Below the pieces are notes generated by a model. It saw nothing but the letters and a program-made list of their open reading frames with translations, was not told the DNA's origin and searched no databases. The translations under genes were made by a program, and so were the position numbers. From the NCBI RefSeq assembly GCF_000412695.1, contig NC_021499.1, positions 6,200,001 through 6,264,000 of the forward strand: a stretch of DNA of 64,000 bases, given 5' to 3'. The DNA comes from Pseudomonas resinovorans NBRC 106553 (lineage in GTDB: Bacteria; Pseudomonadota; Gammaproteobacteria; Pseudomonadales; Pseudomonadaceae). Below are positions 21,422-29,329 of this stretch, in pieces (positions within the stretch are counted from its first letter, which is position 1; every line of letters starts with the position of its first letter).

Positions 21422-23227
21422 TCAGACGATCTCGATCAGGACCTCGCCCGGGTTCACCCGGTCGCCCTTGGCGACGTGGATGGACTTGACGGTACCGTCG
21501 ATGGGCGACTGAACTTCGGTTTCCATCTTCATGGCCTCGGTGATCAGCACGGCCTGGCCGGCTTTCACGGTGTCGCCTTCCTTGACCAGCACGTCGACGA
21601 TGTTGCCCGGCATGGTGGTGCTGACGTCGCCCGGTGCGCTGGCTTGCTTACGCTTGTTGCCGGCGCCCGCGATGAACTCGTTCAGCGGCTCGAACACCAC
21701 TTCTTCCGGCATGCCGTCGATGGACAGGTAGAAGTGACGCTTGCCGTCGCTCTTCACGCCCACGCCGGTGATGTCGACCCGGTAGCTCTCGCCGTGCACG
21801 TCCACCACGAACTCGGTGGGCACGCCTTCGCCGCCGGCCGGGGTCGCGCCGTTGCCATTGGGGATCGGCAGCAGGGCTTCCGGTTTCAGGGCGCCGGCTT
21901 CACGCTCCTCGAGGAACTTGCGCCCGATGTCCGGGAACATGGCGAAGGTCAGCACGTCTTCCTCGGACTTGGCCAGGCTGCCGATGTCGGCGCGCAGCTT
22001 GTCCAGCTCCGGCTTGATCAGGTCGGCCGGGCGCACGTCGATGACTTCTTCGTTGCCGATGGCCTGGCGGCGCAGCTGCTCGTTGATCTGGCCCGGCGCC
22101 TTGCCGTAGCGGCCCTGGAGGTAGAGCTTCACTTCGTTGGTGATGGTCTTGTAGCGCTCGCCGGCCAGCACGTTGAAGAAGGCCTGGGTGCCGACGATCT
22201 GCGAGGTCGGGGTCACCAGGGGTGGGTAGCCGAGGTCGGCGCGCACGCGCGGGATCTCCTCCAGCACTTCGGCCATACGGTTGAGGGCGCCCTGCTCCTT
22301 CAGCTGGTTGGCCAGGTTGGAGATCATGCCGCCCGGCACCTGGTTGACCTGCACGCGGGTATCCACGCCGGTGAACTCGCTCTCGAACTGGTGGTACTTC
22401 TTGCGCACGGCGTGGAAGTACATGCCGATTTCCTGGATCAGCTCCAGGTCCAGGCCGGTGTCATAGGGGGTATTGCGCAGGGCCGCGACCATGGACTCGG
22501 TGCCCGGGTGGCTGGTGCCCCAGGCCATGCTGGAGATGGCGGTGTCGATGCGGTCGGCGCCATTTTCCACGGCCTTGAGCTGGCACATGCTGGCCACGCC
22601 GGCGGTGTCGTGGGAGTGCACCACCACTTCCAGCGGCAGGGCGTCCTTCAGGGCTTTCACCAGGTCGCCGGTAGCGAAGGGGGTGAGCAGGCCGGCCATG
22701 TCCTTGATGGCGATGGAGTCCACGCCCATGGCCGCCATGGTCTTGGCCTGGGTGACGAAGGCGTCGATGGTGTGCACCGGGCTGGTGGTGTAGCAGATGG
22801 TGCCCTGGGCGTGCTTGCCGGCGGCCTTCACGGCCTCGATGGAGACGCGCAGGTTACGCACGTCGTTCATCGCATCGAAGATGCGGAACACGTCGATGCC
22901 GTTGACCGCCGCCTTGGCGACGAAGGCGCGTACCACGTCGTCGCTGTAGTGGCGGTAGCCCAGCAGGTTCTGGCCGCGCAGGAGCATTTGCAGGCGGGTG
23001 TTGGGCAGGGCGGCCTTGAGCTTGCGCAGGCGCTCCCAGGGGTCTTCCTTGAGGAAGCGCACGCAGGCGTCGAAGGTGGCGCCGCCCCAGACTTCCAGGG
23101 ACCAGTAGCCGACTTTGTCGAGCTTGTCGCAGATCGGCAGCATGTCGTCCAGGCGCATGCGGGTAGCCAGCAGGGACTGGTGCGCATCACGCAGGATGGT
23201 ATCGGTGATCGAGATTTTCTTGCTCAT
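21422..23227 (-). CDS. oadA: Pyruvate carboxylase subunit B (carboxyltransferase plus biotin carrier)
   Basis: 601 residues. The N-terminal carboxyltransferase domain begins ITDTILRDAHQSLLATRMR and contains EVWGGATFDACVRFL and VVVHSHDTAGVA. The C-terminus ends in a biotinyl domain with the biotin lysine in EAMKMETE. It transfers carboxyl from biotin to pyruvate, giving oxaloacetate. It pairs with the biotin carboxylase gene 16 bp upstream. The name oadA reflects similarity to oxaloacetate decarboxylase alpha; no membrane beta or gamma subunits are present, so an anaplerotic carboxylase is more likely. The ATG at 23227 starts MSKKISITDT. Confidence 0.95.
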   Translation of the reverse strand: MSKKISITDTILRDAHQSLLATRMRLDDMLPICDKLDKVGYWSLEVWGGATFDACVRFLKEDPWERLRKLKAALPNTRLQMLLRGQNLLGYRHYSDDVVRAFVAKAAVNGIDVFRIFDAMNDVRNLRVSIEAVKAAGKHAQGTICYTTSPVHTIDAFVTQAKTMAAMGVDSIAIKDMAGLLTPFATGDLVKALKDALPLEVVVHSHDTAGVASMCQLKAVENGADRIDTAISSMAWGTSHPGTESMVAALRNTPYDTGLDLELIQEIGMYFHAVRKKYHQFESEFTGVDTRVQVNQVPGGMISNLANQLKEQGALNRMAEVLEEIPRVRADLGYPPLVTPTSQIVGTQAFFNVLAGERYKTITNEVKLYLQGRYGKAPGQINEQLRRQAIGNEEVIDVRPADLIKPELDKLRADIGSLAKSEEDVLTFAMFPDIGRKFLEEREAGALKPEALLPIPNGNGATPAGGEGVPTEFVVDVHGESYRVDITGVGVKSDGKRHFYLSIDGMPEEVVFEPLNEFIAGAGNKRKQASAPGDVSTTMPGNIVDVLVKEGDTVKAGQAVLITEAMKMETEVQSPIDGTVKSIHVAKGDRVNPGEVLIEIV

Positions 23228-23243
23228 GTTCTGAATCCTTCCC

Positions 23244-24659
23244 CTACAGGCCGGCGTGGGCGGCAATGGCGGTGGCGATGGCGATGGCCAGGTGCGACGG
23301 GTTGCGCTTGATCGAGTACTGGGTCAGCTCCGGATGGCTCTCGACGAAGCTGGTGTTGAACTCGGCGCTGCGGAACTCGGGATTGCGCAGGATTTCCTGG
23401 TAGTAGGGCGCGGTGGTCCGCACACCCTGCACGCGCATGTCGTCGAGGGCGCGCAGGCCACGGTCCAGGGCCTCTTCCCAGGTCAGTGCCCAGACGATCA
23501 GCTTCAGGCACATGGAGTCGTAGTACGGCGGGATGGTGTAGCCGGTGTAGATCGCCGTATCGGTGCGCACACCGGGGCCGCCGGGCGCGTAGTAGCGGGT
23601 GATCTTGCCGAAGGACGGCAGGAAGTTGTTCTTCGGGTCCTCGGCGTTGATGCGGAACTGCAGGGCAAAGCCGCGGTGGATGATGTCGTCCTGCTTGACC
23701 GACAGCTCCAGGCCCGAGGCGATGCGGATCTGCTCGCGGACGACGTCGATGCCGGTGATTTCCTCGGTGATGGTGTGTTCCACCTGCACCCGGGTGTTCA
23801 TCTCCATGAAGTACACCTCGCCCTCGGCGAGCAGGAACTCCACGGTACCGGCGTTCTCGTAGCCCACGGCCTTGGCCGCGCGCACCGCGAGGTCGCCGAT
23901 GTAGGCGCGCTGCTCGGGGGTGAGCTGCGGGCTGGGGGCGATCTCGATGAGCTTCTGGTTACGGCGCTGGATGGAGCAGTCGCGCTCGAACAGGTGCACG
24001 GTGTTGCCGAAGCTGTCGGCGAGGATCTGGGCTTCGATGTGCTTGGGGTTGACGATGCACTTCTCGAGGAAGACTTCCGCCGAGCCGAAGGCCTTGGTGG
24101 CTTCGGAAATCACCCGCGGGTAGGCCTGTTCCAGCTCCTCGCGGCTGTTGCAGCGACGGATACCGCGACCGCCACCACCGGAGGTGGCCTTGAGCATCAC
24201 CGGGTAGCCGATGCGCTCGGCTTCGCTCAGCGCTTCGGCGAGGTCGGCGACGTTGCCTTCGGTGCCGGGGGTGACCGGCACGCCGGCCTTGATCATGCTG
24301 CGGCGGGCTTCGGTCTTGTCGCCCATGCGGCGGATCACTTCGGCGCTCGGGCCGATGAACTTGATCCCGCGCTCGGCGCAGATGTCCGCCAGCTCGGCGT
24401 TTTCGGAAAGGAATCCATAACCCGGGTGCAGGGCGTCGCAACCGGTTTCGACCGCCAGGTTCACCAGCTTGCGCGGGTTCAGGTAACCGGCCAGGGGGTC
24501 TTCGCCGATGCTGTGGGCTTCGTCCGCGCGCTTGACGTGCAGGGCGTGCCGGTCGGCATCGGAGTAGATGGCCACCGAGCGGATGCCCATCTCGGCGCAA
24601 GCGCGCACGATGCGGACGGCAATCTCGCCACGGTTGGCGATCAGGATTTTCTTGATCAC
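23244..24659 (-). CDS. pycA: Pyruvate carboxylase subunit A (biotin carboxylase)
   Basis: 471 residues. It carboxylates the biotin on subunit B using ATP and bicarbonate. It begins with the universal biotin carboxylase start (IKKILIANRGEIAVRIVRA) and has the ATP-grasp loop KATSGGGGRGIRRC and MEMNTRVQVEHTITEEITG. The start is GTG at 24659, preceded by GAGGGAAA; the frame is open far upstream but this is where homology begins. The LysR gene is divergent. Confidence 0.96.
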   Translation of the reverse strand: MIKKILIANRGEIAVRIVRACAEMGIRSVAIYSDADRHALHVKRADEAHSIGEDPLAGYLNPRKLVNLAVETGCDALHPGYGFLSENAELADICAERGIKFIGPSAEVIRRMGDKTEARRSMIKAGVPVTPGTEGNVADLAEALSEAERIGYPVMLKATSGGGGRGIRRCNSREELEQAYPRVISEATKAFGSAEVFLEKCIVNPKHIEAQILADSFGNTVHLFERDCSIQRRNQKLIEIAPSPQLTPEQRAYIGDLAVRAAKAVGYENAGTVEFLLAEGEVYFMEMNTRVQVEHTITEEITGIDVVREQIRIASGLELSVKQDDIIHRGFALQFRINAEDPKNNFLPSFGKITRYYAPGGPGVRTDTAIYTGYTIPPYYDSMCLKLIVWALTWEEALDRGLRALDDMRVQGVRTTAPYYQEILRNPEFRSAEFNTSFVESHPELTQYSIKRNPSHLAIAIATAIAAHAGL

Positions 24660-24765
24660 GAGCTTTCCCTCGACCAAGTGAACAGGCGAACGGCGGGGCC
24701 GGTCGTTGGGTGACCGCCGATCGTTAAGCGGTCGCGTCGTTACCCTACGCCCCGAGCGGGAATAA

Positions 24766-24787
24766 CCCCAATCAATAATTATTGGGG
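24766..24787. promoter_or_regulatory. Palindromic operator candidate between pycA and its LysR regulator
   Basis: CCCCAAT (24766-24772) and ATTGGGG (24781-24787) flank an AT-rich centre; with partly matching outer bases the site reads ATAACCCCAAT...ATTGGGGTAT. It is in the 186-bp divergent region, 58 bp before the LysR start. Typical of a LysR recognition site. Confidence 0.5.
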
Positions 24788-24845
24788 TATCCATTAGGAT
24801 CAGCTTATAGTCAGCAACCCTGCCCACCCACGAGGCTCGCCCCCG

Positions 24846-25808
24846 ATGCGCAAGACCCTGCTGCGCATGACCCTGCGCCAGCTCCAGGTATTCCGTGCCG
24901 TATTCGAAACCCGCTCCTACAGCCGGGCAGCCGAGGAAATGGCACTGACCCAGCCGGCCGTGAGCCTGCAGATCCGCCAGCTCGAAGAACTGGTGGGCCA
25001 GCCGCTGTTCGAGTACGTCGGCAAGAAGCTCTACGTGACCGACGCCGCCGAGGCGTTGATGCGCGCCAGCAGCGACATCTTCCAGCGCCTGGCCAGCCTC
25101 GACATGCAGCTCTCCGACCTGCAGGGCTCGTTGCAGGGCCAGTTGAACCTGGCGGTGGAATCCAGCGCCAAGTACTTCGTCCCCCATCTGTTCGCCGCCT
25201 TCCGCGACCAGCATCCGGACGTCAGCCTGCAACTGGTGGTGACCAACCGCGCCCAGGTGATCAAGCGCCTCTCGGACAATCGCGACGACCTGGTGATCAT
25301 GTCCCTGGTGCCCCAGGACATGGCCCTGGAGTTCCTGCCCTTCCTGAACAACCCGATAGTCGCGGTGGCGCCGCCCCATCACCCGCTGTGCAACGCCGCC
25401 AAGCTCGCGCTGAAGGACCTGGAATCCTACACCCTGCTGGTGCGTGAGGCCGGCTCCGGTACCCGCAAGGCCTGCGAGGAGTACTTCCAGCAGAAGCGCG
25501 CGCACTTCGCCCAGACCATGGAAGTCGCGTCGCTGGATGCGCAGAAGGAGTGTGTGGTGGCGGACCTGGGCATCGCCCTGATCCCGCGCCATGCGGTCAG
25601 CCTCGAACTGGCCACGGGCCTGCTGCGCGAGCTGCCGGTGGAGGAGCTGCCGCTTTACCGGAGCTGGTGCGCGGTGCACGCCAAGGGCAAGCGGCTATCG
25701 CCGGTCGCCCAGGCGTTTCTCAGCTTTATCCGCGAAGAACGCGCCCAGATCAGTGCGCTTTCCCACCGCTTTTCCGGTGCATTGCCTTTGACGACAACAG
25801 GTAGTTAG
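24846..25808 (+). CDS. LysR-family regulator divergent from pyruvate carboxylase
   Basis: 320 residues. The HTH is MTLRQLQVFRAVFETRSYSR and EEMALTQPAVSLQIRQLEEL; a substrate-binding domain follows. Position and orientation match the regulator next to pycA/oadA in P. aeruginosa (called PycR there, from memory). The ATG at 24846 is used; a second in-frame ATG at 24867 also fits. Its last 59 bases overlap a small gene on the other strand. Confidence 0.92.
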   Translation: MRKTLLRMTLRQLQVFRAVFETRSYSRAAEEMALTQPAVSLQIRQLEELVGQPLFEYVGKKLYVTDAAEALMRASSDIFQRLASLDMQLSDLQGSLQGQLNLAVESSAKYFVPHLFAAFRDQHPDVSLQLVVTNRAQVIKRLSDNRDDLVIMSLVPQDMALEFLPFLNNPIVAVAPPHHPLCNAAKLALKDLESYTLLVREAGSGTRKACEEYFQQKRAHFAQTMEVASLDAQKECVVADLGIALIPRHAVSLELATGLLRELPVEELPLYRSWCAVHAKGKRLSPVAQAFLSFIREERAQISALSHRFSGALPLTTTGS

Positions 25809-25965
25809 CAGCGATCAGCTCGGGATAATCCGACATTTCCAGCTGCAGGCGACGCTGCTCGACGCGGTCTTCGATGGCGCGGCGGAACTGCATGCGCCGC
25901 TGATCTTCCAGCTTGCGCCGGGTCTTGCTGTCCAGAGGGGCCGATTCATCGTGAAAGCGTTGCAT
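25750..25965 (-). CDS. Small basic protein, PA3496-like
   Basis: 71 residues, highly charged. The core KTRRKLEDQRRMQFRRAIED followed by DYPELIAANYLL resembles the small PA3496 family of Pseudomonas, as I recall it. The function is unknown. It overlaps the 3' end of the convergent LysR gene by 59 bases, unusual enough to question, but the recognisable motif and a GGGAGAG ribosome site before the ATG at 25965 support it. Confidence 0.7.
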   Translation of the reverse strand: MQRFHDESAPLDSKTRRKLEDQRRMQFRRAIEDRVEQRRLQLEMSDYPELIAANYLLSSKAMHRKSGGKAH

Positions 25966-26103
25966 GGCATCTCTCCCAGGGTCGGGTTCGGTAGCCGCAG
26001 CATCGCCCGTGCCTGTGACGCTTTCGCGAAGGCTCGGTGAATCTCTGGTGAAGTGAAGGTTTCAGGCTATCGTGGCAGTAGCGGGTCGCCGCGGGAGGAC
26101 GCC

Positions 26104-26478
26104 ATGAGCAATGCCGCCGAATTCTTCGCACGCTTTCCGATCCAACGGGTGCGGGCCAGCATCCTCGACGACGTACTGGCCGCCGAGCAGCAACGCCTGG
26201 TGCTGCTCTATCTCTGGCAGGACGCCTGCCCGCTCTGCGATGTGGCCAAACACGAACTGCTGCGCAGCCAGGAGCGCTGCCAGTGGCCGCAAGTCCGCTG
26301 GCTGCACGACGAGGTGGACGAGGACCCCGCGCTGGCCCTGCGCTTCGGCCTGCACGGGGTGCCGACCTTCATCGCGCTCTACCACGGCCGCCCGCTGGGG
26401 CGGATCACCAGCTGGCCCGGCAGCGGCCCCTTCATCGATGCCATCGAGCGCCTGCTGGTGCGCCAGGGCCTGGCCTGA
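26104..26478 (+). CDS. Thioredoxin-like protein with CPLC motif
   Basis: 124 residues with a thioredoxin fold. The active-site motif is CPLC in LWQDACPLCDVAK, and the cis-proline loop is HGVPTFIALYHG. No signal peptide is seen, so it acts in the cytoplasm. It differs from classic CGPC thioredoxin and may be a specialised reductase or stress protein. The start at 26104 is set by GGGAGGA upstream. Confidence 0.88.
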   Translation: MSNAAEFFARFPIQRVRASILDDVLAAEQQRLVLLYLWQDACPLCDVAKHELLRSQERCQWPQVRWLHDEVDEDPALALRFGLHGVPTFIALYHGRPLGRITSWPGSGPFIDAIERLLVRQGLA

Positions 26479-26486
26479 TTGGCTGA

Positions 26487-26586
26487 GCGTCGGAATAACT
26501 GCGTTGAAAATGGCTTCAGACTGCTCATTTACAACACGTAAACTCCGCGTCTTCAGCCATTTTCGCCTTGTTCTTCTCTAGCTCGC
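26487..26586 (+). repeat. Structured 100-bp repeat, copy 1
   Basis: Begins GCGTCGGAATAACTGCGTTG and ends TTCTTCTCTAGCTCGC. The centre folds as AAAATGGCT, TC internal loop, AGAC, then an inner hairpin TTTAC-AACAC-GTAAA, then GTCT, TC, AGCCATTTT. It lies between the convergent thioredoxin-like and RpiR genes. Copy 2 (37862-37961, reverse) matches at 93 of 100 positions and copy 3 is at 39582-39680. Confidence 0.85.
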
Positions 26587-26607
26587 TCAATCAGAAGCTG
26601 TGCAGAA

Positions 26608-27474
26608 CTAGTCCTCGGCGCTCTTCAGCGACTTGGGCGACAGACGCAGGCTGCGCAAGCTGCGCTTCACGCTCTTGAGGTGGTTGACCAGGCTCGGGCC
26701 ACGGGCCATGGCCACGCCCATGGCCAGCACGTCGATCACCACCAGGTGGGCGATGCGCGAGGTCAGCGGGGTGTAGATCTCGGTGTCTTCCTGCACGTCG
26801 ATGGCCAGGTTCACCGTGGCGAGGTCCGCCAGGGGCGTCTGGCTCGGGCAGAGGGTGATCAGCGTGGCGCCGGCCTCGCGCACCAGGTTGGCGGTGATCA
26901 GCAGGTCCTTCGAGCGGCCCGACTGGGAGATGCAGATGGCCACGTCCGAGGGTTTCAGGGTGACCGCCGACATCGCCTGCATGTGCGGGTCGGAATAGGC
27001 CGCCGCGGTCAGCAGCAGGCGGAAGAACTTGTGCTGGGCGTCGGCCGCCACCGCGCCGGACGCGCCGAAGCCGTAGAACTCCACGCGCTGGGCCTGGGCG
27101 CAGGCGCCGATGGCACGCTGCAGGGCCTCGGGGTCGAGCTTCTCGCGCACTTCCATCAGGGTATGCAGCGTGGTGTCGAAGATCTTCAGGCTGAAGTCCG
27201 CGACCGAGTCGTCCTCGTGTATCGCGAACTGGCCGAAGCTGGCGCCGGCGGCCAGGCTCTGCGCCAGTTTCAGCTTGAGGTCCTGGAAGCCGCCGCAACC
27301 AATGGCGCGGCAGAAGCGCACGATGGTGGGTTCACTGACCCCGACATTCTGGGCAAGGTCCGCCATGGAGCTGTGCATGACCGCAGCGGGATCGAGCAGG
27401 ACGTGATCGGCGACTTTCAGTTCCGACTTGCGCAGCAGATGGCGCGACTGGGCGATGTGTTGCAGCAGATTCAC
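26608..27474 (-). CDS. HexR-like RpiR-family regulator with SIS domain
   Basis: 288 residues. The N-terminal HTH_6 domain (SSMADLAQNVGVSEPTIVRF) is followed by a SIS sugar-phosphate-binding domain (YGFGASGAVAADAQHKF, ICISQSGRSKDLLITANL). It closely resembles Pseudomonas HexR, the KDPG-sensing repressor of zwf, eda and edd. The start is GTG at 27474 (VNLLQHIAQSRHLLRKSEL), where similarity to HexR begins. It is divergent from zwf. A second HexR may exist elsewhere in the genome, so I give no symbol. Confidence 0.92.
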   Translation of the reverse strand: MNLLQHIAQSRHLLRKSELKVADHVLLDPAAVMHSSMADLAQNVGVSEPTIVRFCRAIGCGGFQDLKLKLAQSLAAGASFGQFAIHEDDSVADFSLKIFDTTLHTLMEVREKLDPEALQRAIGACAQAQRVEFYGFGASGAVAADAQHKFFRLLLTAAAYSDPHMQAMSAVTLKPSDVAICISQSGRSKDLLITANLVREAGATLITLCPSQTPLADLATVNLAIDVQEDTEIYTPLTSRIAHLVVIDVLAMGVAMARGPSLVNHLKSVKRSLRSLRLSPKSLKSAED

Positions 27475-27572
27475 AGGGCAGGCTCTGTCTGGAAAGGGGG
27501 TTTCGCCGGTTCTTCCGCCGTGCAACGAGCCGTGGCTCGGTTATGATCGGCGGAACCTGGCTGTAGTGACCT

Positions 27573-27587
27573 TGTAGTTATACTACA
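27573..27587. promoter_or_regulatory. HexR-type operator upstream of zwf
   Basis: TGTAGTTATACTACA has perfect 5-bp arms (TGTAG/CTACA) around an AT-rich centre, like the palindromes bound by HexR/RpiR proteins. It overlaps a TATACT -10 (27579-27584) directed at zwf and lies 65 bp before its start codon and 99 bp from the regulator start. Confidence 0.65.
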
Positions 27588-27651
27588 TGAGTCGCTTTTT
27601 CGCCCAGTTGAACCACCTTTTATCCGTGCTCAAGGTAGGGAGAGCGCATTC

Positions 27652-29094
27652 TTGACCAGCTCCTGCGACATGCTCGTCTTTGGCGGCACCGGCGACCTCG
27701 CGTTGCACAAGCTGCTTCCGGCGCTCTATCACCTCCACCGCGAGGGGCGCCTGCATCCGCGCATGCGCATCCTCGCCGTGGCACGCAACAGCCTCGACCG
27801 CGACGGCTACCGCGCGCTGGCCGAGCGCCGCTGCCGGGCCCAGGTGGCCCGCGCCGACTTCACCAGCGAGGCCTGGCGCGGTTTCTCCGAACGCCTGGAC
27901 TACCTCGCCATGGACGTCTCCCAGAGCGCCGACTTCGTGCGCCTGGCGCGGTACCTGGGGCCCGACCCCGGTTGCGGGCGGGTCTACTACCTGGCCACCG
28001 CGCCCGACCTGTTCGAAGACATCGCCGCGAACCTGGCCATCGCCCAGATGGCCAACCCGCAGTCGCGCATCGTGCTGGAGAAGCCCATCGGCCATTCGCT
28101 GGAATCGGCCCGCGCCATCAACGCCGCCATCGGCAAGGTGTTCGACGAATCCCAGGTGTTCCGCATCGACCACTACCTGGGCAAGGAAACCGTGCAGAAC
28201 CTCATGGCGCTGCGCTTCGCCAACGGCCTGTTCGAGCCGATCTGGCGCGCCGGGCACATCGACCATGTGCAGATCAGCGTCTGCGAAACCCTCGGCGTGG
28301 AGAACCGCGGCGCCTACTACGACCGCTCCGGGGCGATGCGCGACATGGTGCAGAACCACCTGCTGCAGCTGCTCTGCCTGGTGGCCATGGAAGCGCCGGT
28401 GCGCTTCGACGCCGAGGCGGTGCGCAACGAGAAGGTGAAGATTCTCGAGGCGCTCAAGCCGATCTCCGGGCAGGACGTGCGCGACAAGACGGTGCGCGGC
28501 CAATACAGCGCCGGCAAGATCGGCGGCCAGGAAGTACCGGCCTACTACTTCGAGAAGAACGTCGACAACGACAGCGACACCGAAACCTTCGTCGCCGTGC
28601 AGGCCGAGATCGACAACTGGCGCTGGGCCGGCGTGCCCTTCTACCTGCGCACCGGCAAGCGCCTGGCGCGCAAGTACTCGGAGATCGTCATCCAGTTCAA
28701 GCCGGTGCCCCACCGCCTGTTCGCCGACGGCGAGGCCAACCGCCTGCTGATCCGCCTGCAACCGGAAGAGCGCATCAGCCTGCAACTGATGGCCAAGACC
28801 CCGGGCAAGGGCATGAACCTGGAACCGGTGGAGCTGGACCTCAACCTGGCCAAGGCCTTCAGCCAGCAGCGCCGCTGGGATGCCTACGAGCGCCTGCTGC
28901 TGGACGTGATCGAGGGTGACTCCACCCTGTTCATGCGCCGCGACGAGGTGGAAGCGGCCTGGCAGTGGGTCGACCCCATCCTCGAAGGCTGGCACCAGTA
29001 CTACCAGAGCCCGCGCCCCTACCCCGCCGGCTCCACCGGCCCGGAACAGGCCCACAGCCTGCTGGAGCTGCACCAGCGCGCCTGGCACGACTGA
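27652..29094 (+). CDS. zwf: Glucose-6-phosphate 1-dehydrogenase
   Basis: 480 residues. First enzyme of the oxidative pentose phosphate and Entner-Doudoroff routes, making 6-phosphogluconolactone and NADPH. The coenzyme motif is FGGTGDLALHKLLPALY and the substrate-binding signature RIDHYLGKE is at 171-179. The start is TTG at 27652, chosen because GGGAGAG lies 7 bases upstream; the first in-frame ATG (27670) would remove residues just before the coenzyme loop. No pgl or eda follows, unlike the main zwf operon of Pseudomonas. Confidence 0.95.
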   Translation: MTSSCDMLVFGGTGDLALHKLLPALYHLHREGRLHPRMRILAVARNSLDRDGYRALAERRCRAQVARADFTSEAWRGFSERLDYLAMDVSQSADFVRLARYLGPDPGCGRVYYLATAPDLFEDIAANLAIAQMANPQSRIVLEKPIGHSLESARAINAAIGKVFDESQVFRIDHYLGKETVQNLMALRFANGLFEPIWRAGHIDHVQISVCETLGVENRGAYYDRSGAMRDMVQNHLLQLLCLVAMEAPVRFDAEAVRNEKVKILEALKPISGQDVRDKTVRGQYSAGKIGGQEVPAYYFEKNVDNDSDTETFVAVQAEIDNWRWAGVPFYLRTGKRLARKYSEIVIQFKPVPHRLFADGEANRLLIRLQPEERISLQLMAKTPGKGMNLEPVELDLNLAKAFSQQRRWDAYERLLLDVIEGDSTLFMRRDEVEAAWQWVDPILEGWHQYYQSPRPYPAGSTGPEQAHSLLELHQRAWHD

Positions 29095-29123
29095 TCGGCC
29101 GGCAGGCTGCACGGCCCACTTCC

Positions 29124-29217
29124 TGTAGGGGCGATTTCAATCGCCAAGGGCCGCCCAGCGGCCCCATGGCCCCAGGGCGGGTCTACGACTCGCCTGGCGA
29201 ATGAATTCGCCCCTACA
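29124..29217. repeat. REP-like palindrome, TGTAGGGGCGA family, copy 1
   Basis: TGTAGGGGCGATTTCAATCGCC at the left and a matching GGCGAATGAATTCGCCCCTACA at the right form an imperfect 94-bp palindrome. A second copy is at 57101-57198. It occupies the gap between zwf and the U32 gene. Confidence 0.8.
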
Positions 29218-29329
29218 ACGGCCGAAGCCGCCGCGGATGCCCCGCCATCCCATTGCTCCAGCTCAATAACCCCCAGCGCCGCCCTCCCTAGAATCGCGCG
29301 TCCTTCGCCCAGCCTCCGCGAGCCGCGCC

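Noticed and set aside
21329..23311. 660-codon open frame on the plus strand
   Set aside because: It is antisense to the pyruvate carboxylase B gene, rich in His, Val and Gly from reverse-complement codon bias, and has no recognisable domain.
24660..25679. Upstream extension of pycA to 811 residues
   Set aside because: The extra part is antisense to the LysR gene. Homology begins at the GTG at 24659.
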